A stretch of 64,000 nt of DNA from Streptomyces hygroscopicus subsp. hygroscopicus (GTDB lineage Bacteria; Actinomycetota; Actinomycetes; Streptomycetales; Streptomycetaceae). Below are positions 1 through 14,677 of this stretch, piece after piece (positions within the stretch are counted from its first letter, which is position 1; each line of letters opens with the position of its first letter). The translations under genes and the position numbers were made by a program. The notes beneath the pieces are model-generated. The model was not told where the DNA came from. It saw only the letters and a program-made list of their open reading frames with translations, and did not search any database. The stretch is taken from the NCBI RefSeq assembly GCF_030269125.1, contig NZ_BSSM01000012.1:186001-250000 (forward strand). Reading direction: 5' to 3'.

Positions 1-45
1 GGCCCGGAGCTTGGCCCCGAGCTGTTTGGCGTATTCGCTGGACAT
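1..45 (-). CDS. bldD: BldD developmental regulator, N-terminal 15 residues only
   Basis: The window begins inside a minus-strand gene whose ATG is at 43-45. The 15 readable residues (MSSEYAKQLGAKLRA) match the start of BldD as I remember it, the XRE-type, c-di-GMP-responsive master repressor of Streptomyces development. A GGGGAG ribosome binding site sits just upstream of the ATG. The DNA-binding and c-di-GMP domains lie outside the window. Its place divergent to pyrR is the usual one in Streptomyces. The upstream BldD box at 103-130 supports the assignment. Confidence 0.88.
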   Translation of the reverse strand, partial: MSSEYAKQLGAKLRA

Positions 46-102
46 ATAGCTCCCCGGACACTGTGTCGACGCGGCCGGCTGTCTTCCCGCCGCGCGTTTT
101 GG

Positions 103-130
103 TAACTCACTGTGAGGTTACGCAGCGTGA
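103..130. promoter_or_regulatory. BldD box (autoregulatory operator)
   Basis: TTACGCAGCGTGA at 118-130 fits the published BldD consensus TNACNC(A/T)GNGTNA at every fixed position. A second copy at 103-115 (TAACTCACTGTGA) fits with one mismatch. Two adjacent half-operators 60-85 bp upstream of the bldD start agree with the known autoregulation of bldD. The same sites might touch pyrR expression, but they lie 170 bp from pyrR, so that is only a possibility. Confidence 0.7.
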
Positions 131-253
131 TTCTTCTGCGTCAAGCCGAATGGGCCACCCCGACGCTTCCGTGGTAGTGAACACCGGATGGGCCAAGGGG
201 GTGACCGGAGACCGCCCCGGGGACCTGCTACGGTAGATGGCGCAATTCCGACG

Positions 254-289
254 TCCTTTAAGGTCCGTCCCGTGAGGCGGAGAAGGAGG
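254..289 (+). promoter_or_regulatory. PyrR-binding RNA leader overlapping the pyrR ribosome binding site
   Basis: An inner stem pairs TCCGTC (264-269) with GGCGGA (276-281) around a CCGTGA-type loop. An outer stem pairs TCCTT (254-258) with AAGGA (283-287). The outer stem contains the pyrR ribosome binding site AAGGAGG (283-289), 10 nt before the ATG. Loop and purine-rich internal segment resemble the known PyrR-binding loop. In mycobacteria this architecture gives translational repression by UMP-bound PyrR rather than attenuation; I infer the same here. Confidence 0.72.
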
Positions 290-299
290 TCCGTTTTCT

Positions 300-872
300 A
301 TGGACACGAACGCCCACCCCCAGGCGACCGATGCCCGGCCCGTTCTCGAGGGCCCCGACATCGCGCGGGTGCTGACCCGCATCGCCCACGAGATCGTCGA
401 GCGCGCCAAGGGCGCCGACGACGTGGTGCTCCTCGGCATTCCCACCCGGGGCGTCTTCCTCGCCCAGCGGCTGGCCGCCAAGCTCGAGCAGATCACCGAC
501 CGCGCCATCCCGGTCGGCTCCCTCGACATCACCATGTACCGCGACGACCTGCGCATGCACCCGCCGCGTGCGCTGGCCCGCACCGAGATCCCCGGTGACG
601 GCCTCGACGGCAAACTGGTCGTCCTCGTGGACGACGTGCTCTTCTCCGGTCGCACCATCCGCGCCGCCCTCGACGCCCTGAACGACCTCGGGCGCCCACG
701 CGCGGTCCAGCTCGCGGTCCTGGTCGACCGCGGCCACCGCGAACTGCCGATCCGCGCCGACTACGTCGGCAAGAACCTCCCCACGTCGCTGCGGGAGACG
801 GTCAAGGTCCAGCTCGCCGAGGAGGACGGTCGCGACACCGTGCTGCTCGGTGTGAAGCCGGCCGACCAGTAG
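300..872 (+). CDS. pyrR: Bifunctional pyr operon regulator / uracil phosphoribosyltransferase
   Basis: A 190-residue protein of the PRTase fold. It carries the PRPP-binding loop VVLVDDVLFSGRTI around residues 101-115 and the family segments LGIPTRG and TMYRDDL. PyrR binds UMP and the pyr leader RNA, and has uracil phosphoribosyltransferase activity. The ATG at 300 is fixed by AAGGAGG 10 nt upstream. It is the first gene of the pyr operon and its own leader carries the probable RNA target, so feedback by uridine nucleotides is likely. Length and motifs are normal for the family. Confidence 0.95.
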   Translation: MDTNAHPQATDARPVLEGPDIARVLTRIAHEIVERAKGADDVVLLGIPTRGVFLAQRLAAKLEQITDRAIPVGSLDITMYRDDLRMHPPRALARTEIPGDGLDGKLVVLVDDVLFSGRTIRAALDALNDLGRPRAVQLAVLVDRGHRELPIRADYVGKNLPTSLRETVKVQLAEEDGRDTVLLGVKPADQ

Positions 873-896
873 CGACCCAGGCGCACAAGGGTCGCT
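871..896 (+). other. Intercistronic hairpin between pyrR and pyrB
   Basis: AGCGACCC (871-878) and GGGTCGCT (889-896) form a perfect 8-bp stem with a 10-nt loop, overlapping the last two bases of the pyrR stop codon. No T-run follows. It could be an mRNA processing or stability element, or a weak attenuator separating the regulator from the enzymes. Confidence 0.45.
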
Positions 897-961
897 TCGG
901 CGTACCCGCCCGTGCCCGGGTTCGCCCCTAACCTCCCGAACTGCCTTACGGAGCCTGACAG

Positions 962-1939
<978 letters not shown>

Positions 1940-1943
1940 GAAC

Positions 1944-3230
1944 ATGAGCAAGATCCTGATCCGCGGTGCGAAGGTGCTGGGCGGCGAACCGCAGGACGTG
2001 CTGATCGACGGCGAGACCATCGCCGAGGTGGGCACCGGACTCAGCGCCGAGGGCGCCGAGGTGATCGAGGCGGACGGCAAGGTGCTGCTGCCGGGCCTGG
2101 TCGACCTGCACACCCATCTGCGCGAGCCCGGCCGCGAGGACTCCGAGACCGTCCTCACCGGCACCCGCGCGGCCGCGAGCGGCGGCTACACCGCCGTCTT
2201 CGCCATGGCCAACACCTTCCCCGTCGCCGACACCGCCGGCGTCGTCGAGCAGGTCTGGCGGCTCGGCAAGGAGCACGGCTACTGCGACGTCCAGCCCATC
2301 GGCGCCGTGACCGTCGGCCTGGAGGGCAGGAAGCTCGCCGAACTCGGCGCCATGCACGAGTCGGCCGCCGGGGTCACCGTCTTCTCCGACGACGGCAAGT
2401 GCGTGGACGACGCGGTGATCATGCGCCGCGCCCTGGAGTACGTGAAGGCGTTCGACGGCGTCGTCGCCCAGCACGCCCAGGAGCCCCGGCTGACCGAGGG
2501 CGCGCAGATGAACGAGGGCGTCGTCTCCGCCGAACTGGGCCTCGGCGGCTGGCCGGCCGTCGCCGAGGAGTCGATCATCGCCCGCGACGTCCTGCTCGCC
2601 GAGCACGTCGGCTCCCGGGTCCATATCTGCCACCTGTCGACCGCCGGCTCCGTCGAGATCGTCCGCTGGGCCAAGTCCCGCGGCATCCGGGTCACCGCCG
2701 AGGTCACCCCGCACCACCTGCTGCTCACCGACGAACTGGTGCGCACCTACGACCCCGTCTACAAGGTCAACCCGCCGCTGCGCACCCAGCGCGACGTCAT
2801 GGCCCTGCGCGAGGCGCTCGCCGACGGCACCATCGACATCGTCGCCACCGACCACGCCCCGCACCCGCACGAGGACAAGGACTGCGAGTGGGCCGCGGCC
2901 GCCATGGGCATGGTCGGCCTGGAGACCGCGCTGTCGGTGGTGCAGGAGACCATGGTCGACACGGGCCTGCTGGACTGGGCCGGCGTCGCCGACCGCATGT
3001 CCGCCAAGCCCGCGCGGATCGGTGGGGCCACCGGACACGGCCGTCCCGTCTCGGCCGGTGAGCCTGCCAACCTCACCCTGGTCGACACGGCATACCGTGG
3101 CCAGGTGGACCCCGCGGGCTTCGCCTCGCGCAGCCGCAACACCCCCTACCAGGGACGCGAGCTGCCGGGCCGTGTGACGCACACGTGGCTGCGGGGCAAG
3201 GCCACGCTCGTCGACGGGAAGCTCACGTGA
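1944..3230 (+). CDS. pyrC: Dihydroorotase
   Basis: A 428-residue class I-type dihydroorotase of the amidohydrolase family, converting carbamoyl-aspartate to dihydroorotate. The metal ligands are visible: HTHLREPG with His56 and His58, a QHAQEP histidine, the CHLST histidine, and the catalytic Asp303 in ATDHAPH. It follows pyrB after 4 bp, and its stop codon overlaps the next gene (GTGA), which indicates translational coupling. Nothing looks unusual in length or motifs. Confidence 0.96.
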   Translation: MSKILIRGAKVLGGEPQDVLIDGETIAEVGTGLSAEGAEVIEADGKVLLPGLVDLHTHLREPGREDSETVLTGTRAAASGGYTAVFAMANTFPVADTAGVVEQVWRLGKEHGYCDVQPIGAVTVGLEGRKLAELGAMHESAAGVTVFSDDGKCVDDAVIMRRALEYVKAFDGVVAQHAQEPRLTEGAQMNEGVVSAELGLGGWPAVAEESIIARDVLLAEHVGSRVHICHLSTAGSVEIVRWAKSRGIRVTAEVTPHHLLLTDELVRTYDPVYKVNPPLRTQRDVMALREALADGTIDIVATDHAPHPHEDKDCEWAAAAMGMVGLETALSVVQETMVDTGLLDWAGVADRMSAKPARIGGATGHGRPVSAGEPANLTLVDTAYRGQVDPAGFASRSRNTPYQGRELPGRVTHTWLRGKATLVDGKLT

Positions 3231-3787
3231 CACCTGTAATCCTCCTGGCCGAGGCCGAGAAGTCGGCGCCGGTCACCGACTGGCCGGCTCGTATCGGCTG
3301 GCTCGTCGGTCTCCTGCTCTTCATCGCGCTCGTCTACTGGCTGATGCGCGAGGGCTGGAAATGGCGCGCCACCCTCCAGAGCGACATCCCGGAGCTGCCC
3401 GGCGCGCCCGAGGAGACCGGCCCGGTGAGACTGAGCATGAGCGGCCGCTACCACGGCTCCACCACCGCCGGGCAGTGGCTGGACCGCATCGTGGCCCACG
3501 GCCTGGGCACCCGCAGCCTGGCCCGGCTCACCCTCACCGACGCGGGCCTGGAGGTCGAACGCCCCGGGGCGAACGACTTCTTCGTCCCCGCCGCCGCCCT
3601 GCGCGGGGCCCGGCTCGACAAGGGCATCGCCGGCAAGGTCCTCACCGAGGGCGGACTGCTGGTGGTGACCTGGGCGCACGGCGACAAACTGATCGACTCG
3701 GGCTTCCGCTCCGACCACGCGGCCGAGCACCCCGAATGGGTCGACACCCTGAACCACATGATCAACGACACGGAAGGCGCACGATGA
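3227..3787 (+). CDS. Conserved single-pass membrane protein of the actinobacterial pyr operon (PH-like)
   Basis: A 186-residue protein of unknown function. The start GTG at 3227 overlaps the pyrC stop. One membrane helix lies near residues 18-38 (RIGWLVGLLLFIALVYWLM), followed by a soluble region of beta-strand character that looks like a small PH-type domain. A membrane protein in this slot between pyrC and carA is, as I remember, also found in mycobacteria. ATGA overlap with carA ties it to the operon. It might anchor or tune pyrimidine enzymes at the membrane, but nothing in the sequence shows that. Confidence 0.8.
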   Translation: MTPVILLAEAEKSAPVTDWPARIGWLVGLLLFIALVYWLMREGWKWRATLQSDIPELPGAPEETGPVRLSMSGRYHGSTTAGQWLDRIVAHGLGTRSLARLTLTDAGLEVERPGANDFFVPAAALRGARLDKGIAGKVLTEGGLLVVTWAHGDKLIDSGFRSDHAAEHPEWVDTLNHMINDTEGAR

Positions 3788-4918
3788 CGACCTCCACCAG
3801 GGGAGCCGCGAAGGCTCCCGCCGTACTCGTCCTGGAGGACGGCCGCACCTTCCGCGGCCGTGCCTACGGGGCCGTGGGGGAGACCTTCGGCGAGGCCGTG
3901 TTCTCCACCGGCATGACCGGCTACCAGGAGACCCTGACCGACCCGTCGTACGACCGCCAGATCGTCGTCGCCACCGCCCCGCAGATCGGCAACACCGGCT
4001 GGAACGACGAGGACGACGAGTCGGCCCGCATCTGGGTCTCCGGCTACGTGGTCCGCGACCCCGCGCGCGTGCCGTCCAACTGGCGCTCGAAGCGCTCCCT
4101 GGACGACGAACTGGAGCGCCAGGACGTCGTCGGCATCTCCGGCATCGACACCCGTGCCCTCACCCGCCACCTGCGCGAGCGCGGCTCCATGCGCGCCGGC
4201 ATCTTCTCCGGAGAGGCGATCGCCGCCGACTCCGAACTCCTCGCCCGTGTGCAGGCCCAGCCGCACATGAAGGGCGCGAGCCTGTACGAGGAGGTCGCGA
4301 CCAAGGAGGCGTACGTCGTCCCCGCGGTCGGCGAGAAGAAGTTCACCGTCGCCGCCATCGACCTCGGCATCAAGGGCATGACCCCGCACCGCATGGCCGA
4401 GCGCGGCATCGAGGTGCACGTCCTGCCCGCCACCGCCACCGCCGACGAGGTCTACGCCCTCGCCCCCGACGGCGTGTTCTTCTCCAACGGCCCCGGCGAC
4501 CCCGCCACCGCCGACGGTCCGGTCGCCCTGATGACCGCCGTCCTGGAGCGCGGGACGCCGCTGTTCGGCATCTGCTTCGGCAACCAGATCCTCGGGCGCG
4601 CCCTCGGCTTCGGCACCTACAAGCTGAAGTACGGCCACCGGGGCATCAACCAGCCGGTCCAGGACCGCACGACCGGCAAGGTCGAGGTCACCGCGCACAA
4701 CCACGGCTTCGCCGTCGACGCGCCCCTCGACCGGGTCAGCGACACCCGGTTCGGCCGCGCCGAGGTCTCGCACGTCTGTCTCAACGACGACGTCGTGGAG
4801 GGGCTCCAGCTGCTCGACCAGCCCGCCTTCTCCGTCCAGTACCACCCCGAAGCGGCGGCCGGTCCGCACGACGCCGCCTACCTGTTCGACCGCTTCGTTT
4901 CCCTGATGGAGGGCCAGC

Positions 4919-4926
<8 letters not shown>
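3784..4926 (+). CDS. carA: Carbamoyl-phosphate synthase small (glutaminase) subunit
   Basis: A 380-residue glutamine amidotransferase subunit supplying ammonia to CarB. The N-terminal small-subunit domain is followed by a class I glutaminase domain with nucleophile Cys264 (FGICFGNQ) and His354/Glu356 (QYHPEA). The ATG at 3784 overlaps the preceding stop as ATGA. A much longer reading frame extends upstream but lies inside the membrane-protein gene and is not used. The last 8 bp overlap carB. Confidence 0.96.
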
Positions 4927-8227
<3,301 letters not shown>

Positions 8228-8234
8228 CAGCCCC

Positions 8235-8264
8235 GAGGGGGACACCGGAAACGGTGTCCCCCTC
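8235..8264 (+). terminator. Strong hairpin between carB and pyrD
   Basis: Perfect 13-bp stem GAGGGGGACACCG / CGGTGTCCCCCTC with a GAAA tetraloop, 8 bp after the carB stop, followed by TTCATG. It resembles an intrinsic terminator in all but the U-run, which streptomycete terminators often lack. It lies only 47 bp before pyrD, so it may be a partial terminator that lowers pyrD-pyrF transcription, or pyrD may have its own promoter. Confidence 0.75.
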
Positions 8265-8311
8265 TTCATGAGGACCCTCGGTCCGCATGAGAACCCAGAG
8301 GACATTCCCAG

Positions 8312-9414
<1,103 letters not shown>

Positions 9415-9418
<4 letters not shown>

Positions 9419-10281
9419 CCAGCCTGAGCCCGATCGAGCCCTTCGGCGCCCGTCTGCGCCGCGCCATGGACGAGCGCGGCCCGCTGTGCGTCGGCATCGA
9501 CCCGCACGCCTCCCTGCTCGCCGAGTGGGGCCTCGGCGACGACGTGGCCGGCCTGGAGCGGTTCAGCCGCACCGTGGTTGAGGCGGTGGCCGGCCGGGTG
9601 GCCGTGCTGAAGCCGCAGAGCGCCTTCTTCGAGCGGTTCGGCTCGCGCGGCCTCGCCGTCCTGGAGAAGTCGGTCCAGGAGGCTCGCGCGGCCGGCGCCC
9701 TGGTCGTGATGGACGCCAAGCGCGGCGACATCGGCTCGACCATGGCCGCCTACGCCGAGGCGTTCCTGCACAAGGACGCCCCGCTGTTCTCCGACGCGCT
9801 GACCGTCTCGCCGTACCTCGGCTACGGCTCGCTGAGCCCGGCCGTGGCGCTGGCGAAGGAGAACGGCGCCGGGCTGTTCGTGCTGGCGCTGACCTCCAAC
9901 CCGGAGGGCGGCGAGGTGCAGCACGCCGTGCGCGCCGACGGCCGCAGCGTGGGCGCGACCGTGCTGGCCCACCTGGCGGCCGAGAACGCGGGACAGGAGC
10001 CGCTGGGCTCCTTCGGCGCGGTCGTCGGCGCCACCCTCGGCGACCTGTCCGCGTACGACCTGGACATCAACGGCCCGCTGCTCGCGCCCGGCATCGGCGC
10101 CCAGGGCGCGACCCCGGCCGACCTCCCGTCGGTCTTCGGGGCGGCCGTGCGCAACGTCGTGCCGAACGTCAGCCGGGGTGTGCTGCGTCACGGACCCGAC
10201 GTCGGGGCGCTGCGCGCGGCGGCCGAGCGCTTCGCGGAGGAGATCCGGGCGGCCGTCGACGGGGCTGACACCCGCCGGTAG
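9415..10281 (+). CDS. pyrF: Orotidine 5'-phosphate decarboxylase (long form)
   Basis: A 288-residue enzyme catalysing the last step to UMP. The size and the motif DAKRGDIGSTMAAYAEAF place it in the longer (group 2) OMP decarboxylase branch typical of actinobacteria rather than the 230-residue E. coli type. The start ATG at 9415 overlaps the pyrD stop. It is the last gene of the pyrimidine run. Confidence 0.94.
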
Positions 10282-10538
10282 GCGCTCGGCTGAGCGGGCC
10301 GGTGCGGAATTGAGTGTGAATACATCCTCAAATCAAGGGCAATATGTCTGAAATGTCCGACCTGGCGGAGGCTGACCAGGACTTTTCCGCTGTTCTCGCT
10401 GACTCTGGCGGACTTGGCCGCTAGTCTCCGAGCGAGGGTGAAACGGGCAAGCGTGTTGCTCGTGGCTCCCCAGGTGTGGGGCGACTAGGTTCCTCACCGG
10501 TCCGTATCCGACAGTTCGACATCCGAGGTGACGTAGGC
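10282..10538 (+). promoter_or_regulatory. Upstream region of sIHF
   Basis: 257 bp with no gene. It is less GC-rich at 10310-10350 than the surroundings. A small CCCC-loop-GGGG hairpin around 10470-10485 and several short inverted repeats are visible. A Streptomyces-like -10 (TAGTCT, about 10421-10426) may belong to the sIHF promoter. I could not identify a known riboswitch. Confidence 0.35.
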
Positions 10539-10862
10539 GTGGCTCTTCCGCCCCTTACCCCTGAACAGCGCGCAGCCGCGCTCGAAAAGGCCGCCGCGGC
10601 TCGCCGGGAGCGGGCCGAGGTCAAGAATCGACTCAAGCACTCCGGCGCCTCCCTGCACGAGGTCATCAAGCAGGGCCAGGAGAACGACGTCATCGGCAAG
10701 ATGAAGGTCTCCGCGCTGCTCGAGTCCATGCCGGGCGTGGGCAAGGTCCGCGCCAAGCAGATCATGGAGCGTCTGGGCATCTCCGAGAGCCGCCGGGTGC
10801 GCGGCCTCGGTTCCAACCAGATCGCTTCCCTGGAGCGTGAGTTCGGCAGCACCGGCGCCTGA
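10539..10862 (+). CDS. sIHF: Streptomyces integration host factor (sIHF), nucleoid-associated protein
   Basis: The 107-residue protein begins VALPPLTPEQRAAALEKA and matches sIHF as I remember it. An N-terminal long helix is followed by a helix-two-turn-helix region (LLESMPGVGKVRAKQIMERLGI, residues about 63-84) that contacts DNA. sIHF binds DNA nonspecifically, affects topoisomerase activity, and influences sporulation and antibiotic production. The GTG at 10539 follows GAGGTG and gives the known 107-aa length; an upstream in-frame extension has no support. It sits directly upstream of gmk, as usual. Confidence 0.93.
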   Translation: MALPPLTPEQRAAALEKAAAARRERAEVKNRLKHSGASLHEVIKQGQENDVIGKMKVSALLESMPGVGKVRAKQIMERLGISESRRVRGLGSNQIASLEREFGSTGA

Positions 10863-10923
10863 GTCCGGGGCCCGCGCCGGACCGGAGTCCCGGGCACCCC
10901 GGGATTGCTGGAATAATCGCTGC

Positions 10924-11481
10924 ATGAGTGAACGTCCGCGGCTGACCGTGCTCTCCGGCCCCTCGGGGGTCGGCAAGAGCACGGTCGTCGCCCATATGCG
11001 CAAGGAACACCCCGAGGTATGGCTCTCGGTGTCGGCGACGACCCGCAAGCCGCGCCCCGGTGAGCAGCACGGGGTCCACTACTTCTTCGTCACCGACGAG
11101 GAGATGGACAAGCTGATCGCCAACGGCGAGCTGCTGGAGTGGGCCGAGTTCGCCGGCAACCGGTACGGCACGCCCCGCGCGGCCGTCCTGGAGCGGCTGG
11201 AGAAGGGCGAGCCCGTCCTGCTGGAGATCGACCTCCAGGGCGCTCGCCAGGTCCGTGAGTCCATGTCCGACGCACGGCTGGTGTTCCTGGCTCCGCCCTC
11301 CTGGGAGGAGCTGGTGCGCAGGCTGACCGGCCGGGGCACCGAGTCGCCCGAGGTCATCGAGCGCCGCCTGGAGGCGGCCAGGACCGAACTGGCGGCCGAG
11401 CCGGAGTTCGACGAGACCCTGGTCAACACCTCCGTCGAGGACGTGGCCCGTGAGCTGCTAGCCTTGATGGACGTTGTGTAA
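10924..11481 (+). CDS. gmk: Guanylate kinase
   Basis: A 185-residue kinase phosphorylating GMP to GDP. The P-loop GPSGVGKS is at residues 12-19 and the GMP-binding segment STTRKPRPGE-like follows at 41-50. The ATG at 10924 is chosen because the P-loop then lies at the usual N-terminal position; a longer frame would run back into sIHF. Together with rpoZ it forms the common gmk-rpoZ pair linking guanine nucleotide supply and RNA polymerase. Confidence 0.94.
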   Translation: MSERPRLTVLSGPSGVGKSTVVAHMRKEHPEVWLSVSATTRKPRPGEQHGVHYFFVTDEEMDKLIANGELLEWAEFAGNRYGTPRAAVLERLEKGEPVLLEIDLQGARQVRESMSDARLVFLAPPSWEELVRRLTGRGTESPEVIERRLEAARTELAAEPEFDETLVNTSVEDVARELLALMDVV

Positions 11482-11534
11482 TCGTGACTCTGATCACGAT
11501 CATTGATTCTTTTCCATCCATCGGAAGGTAGAGC

Positions 11535-11807
11535 GTGTCCTCTTCCATCACCGCGCCCGAGGGCATCATCAACCCGCCGATCGACGAGCTCCTCGAGGCC
11601 ACCGACTCGAAGTACAGCCTCGTGATCTACGCGGCCAAGCGTGCTCGCCAGATCAACGCGTACTACTCGCAGCTCGGCGAGGGCCTCCTCGAGTACGTGG
11701 GTCCGCTCGTCGACACCCACGTCCACGAGAAGCCGCTCTCGATCGCCCTGCGCGAGATCAACGCCGGTCTGCTGACCTCCGAGGCCATCGAGGGCCCCGC
11801 GCAGTAG
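11535..11807 (+). CDS. rpoZ: DNA-directed RNA polymerase omega subunit
   Basis: A 90-residue subunit that assists RNA polymerase assembly through the beta' subunit. The core IDELLEATDSKYSLVIYAAKRARQIN (cut here to its key residues: Asp-Glu-Leu-Leu, Ser-Lys-Tyr, Lys-Arg-Ala-Arg-Gln) is typical of actinobacterial omega. GTG start at 11535 after GGAAGG. In Streptomyces rpoZ mutants lose antibiotic production and differentiation, so the gene has regulatory weight beyond its size. Confidence 0.95.
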   Translation: MSSSITAPEGIINPPIDELLEATDSKYSLVIYAAKRARQINAYYSQLGEGLLEYVGPLVDTHVHEKPLSIALREINAGLLTSEAIEGPAQ

Positions 11808-11875
11808 TACTCCGCGGACGCGCCCGGATCCCAAGGGCGTACCCCGGTCGTACGTTCAGACCGCACTTGGTTTTT

Positions 11876-11910
11876 CCACAGACCCGGCAGTCACACTGCC
11901 GGGTCTGTGG
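11876..11910 (+). terminator. Intrinsic terminator after rpoZ
   Basis: A perfect 15-bp stem, CCACAGACCCGGCAG at 11876-11890 and its complement at 11896-11910, with the 5-nt loop TCACA. It is followed by TGTGTCA. It lies between rpoZ and coaBC and most likely ends the sIHF-gmk-rpoZ transcript. Confidence 0.85.
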
Positions 11911-11952
11911 TGTGTCATGGGTGTTGCAGGATTTCCGGACCGAGGAGACATG

Positions 11953-13155
11953 GTGGACAAGCCGAGGGTGGTACTTGGGGTCAGCGGTGGCATCGCCGCC
12001 TACAAGGCCTGTGAGCTGCTGAGAAGGTTCACCGAGTCGGGCCACGACGTGCGCGTGGTGCCGACCGGGTCCGCGCTGCGCTTCATCGGCGCCGCGACCT
12101 TCTCGGCCCTGTCCGGCAACCCCGTCTCCACCGAGGTCTGGGACTCCGTGCACGAGGTCCCGCACGTCCGCATCGGCCAGCATGCCGACCTCGTCGTGGT
12201 CGCCCCCGCCACCGCCGACATGCTCGCCAAGGCCGCCCACGGCCTCGCCGACGACCTGCTCACCAACACCCTGCTGACGGCCCGCTGCCCCGTGGTCTTC
12301 GCCCCGGCCATGCACACCGAGATGTGGGAGCACCCCGCCACCCAGGAGAACGTGGCCACGCTGCGCCGCCGCGGCGCCGTCGTCGTCGAACCCGCCGTCG
12401 GCCGCCTCACCGGCGCCGACACCGGCAAGGGCCGGCTGCCCGACCCCACGGAGATCTTCGAGGTCTGCCGACGCGTCCTCGCCCGCGGCGTCCAGGAGCC
12501 CGACCTGCGCGGACGCCATGTGGTGGTCTCCGCCGGCGGCACCCGCGAGCCCCTGGACCCGGTGCGCTTCCTCGGCAACCGCTCCTCCGGCAAGCAGGGC
12601 TACGCCCTCGCCCGCACCGCCGCCGCCCGCGGCGCCCGGGTGACGCTGATCGCGGCCAACACCCACCTGCCCGACCCGGCGGGCGTGGACGTCGTCCGGG
12701 TCGGCACCGCCGTCCAGCTGCGCGAGGCCGTGCTGAAGGCCGCGGCGGACGCCGACGCCGTCGTCATGGCCGCGGCCGTCGCCGACTTCCGCCCCGCGGC
12801 CTACGCCACCGGCAAGATCAAGAAGAAGGACGACAAGGAGCCCGAGCCCATCGTCCTGGTCCGCAACCCCGACATCCTCGCCGAGGTGTCCGCCGAACGG
12901 GCCAGGGCCGGACAGGTGATCGTGGGCTTCGCCGCCGAGACCGACGACGTCCTCGCCAACGGCCGCGCCAAGCTCGCCCGCAAGGGCTGCGACCTGCTCG
13001 TCGTGAACGAGGTGGGGGAGCGCAAGACCTTCGGTTCCGAGGAGAACGAGGCCGTCGTGCTCGGCGCCGACGGCAGCGAGAACCCCGTGCCGCACGGGCC
13101 CAAGGAGGCCCTCGCCGACGTCGTCTGGGACCTGGTCGTGGACCGCCTGGACTGA
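11953..13155 (+). CDS. coaBC: Bifunctional phosphopantothenoylcysteine decarboxylase / phosphopantothenate-cysteine ligase
   Basis: A 400-residue CoA biosynthesis enzyme. The N-terminal flavoprotein domain (1-190) has VLGVSGGIAAYKA, the active-site His region (HVRIGQHADL), the PAMHTEMW segment and Asn in TNTLLTARCPVVFAPAM. The C-terminal CoaB domain (from 195) has GGTREPLDPVRFLGNRSSG and a KKKD substrate loop near 293. The GTG at 11953 has GGAG 5 nt upstream; an ATG one codon earlier and another at 11917 are alternatives. A terminator precedes it, so it probably has its own promoter. Confidence 0.94.
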   Translation: MDKPRVVLGVSGGIAAYKACELLRRFTESGHDVRVVPTGSALRFIGAATFSALSGNPVSTEVWDSVHEVPHVRIGQHADLVVVAPATADMLAKAAHGLADDLLTNTLLTARCPVVFAPAMHTEMWEHPATQENVATLRRRGAVVVEPAVGRLTGADTGKGRLPDPTEIFEVCRRVLARGVQEPDLRGRHVVVSAGGTREPLDPVRFLGNRSSGKQGYALARTAAARGARVTLIAANTHLPDPAGVDVVRVGTAVQLREAVLKAAADADAVVMAAAVADFRPAAYATGKIKKKDDKEPEPIVLVRNPDILAEVSAERARAGQVIVGFAAETDDVLANGRAKLARKGCDLLVVNEVGERKTFGSEENEAVVLGADGSENPVPHGPKEALADVVWDLVVDRLD

Positions 13156-13405
13156 CGCGGGCGCGGTCGGCCGGGCGAACCCGGTGGACGGATTCAGGCC
13201 ATGCTCAAGTCGGGGGCCGCTACCCTGGCCAAGGTCGCCGGGCATTGTGCAGAATGCTCGTGCCGCAGGTCACAGCGCTCCCGAGAGGCGAGACGGTGAC
13301 CCACCGGCCGAGTGCGACCGATAAACTGTTCAAGGTCGACCGGGCGCAGCCCCGCGTTCGACTGCAAATGATCAGCCAGCAGCCGCTGCAACCACAGGGA
13401 GCGTT
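13156..13405 (+). promoter_or_regulatory. metK leader/promoter region
   Basis: 250 bp between coaBC and metK. I compared it by eye with the SAM-I, SAM-II and SAM-IV cores and found no match. A possible -10 element (GATAAACT, about 13319-13326) lies about 80 bp before the metK start. No clear ribosome binding site competitor structure was seen. Confidence 0.3.
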
Positions 13406-14614
<1,209 letters not shown>

Positions 14615-14631
14615 TCCCACAGCCGCTCACG

Positions 14632-14664
14632 AGGCCCGGCTCCCTTCGGGGGGACCGGGCCTTT
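14632..14664. terminator. Terminator between convergent metK and S1-domain gene
   Basis: AGGCCCGG (14632-14639) pairs with CCGGGCCT (14655-14662), with a TCCC-TTCG-GGGG inner helix, followed by TTTG. It lies 18 bp past metK, and its other side faces the 3' end of the minus-strand S1 gene, so it can serve both. Confidence 0.8.
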
Positions 14665-14677
14665 GCGCTCTCGGGGG

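Noticed and set aside
13156..13405. SAM riboswitch before metK
   Set aside because: I compared it with the SAM-I, SAM-II and SAM-IV cores by eye and none of the conserved segments is present.
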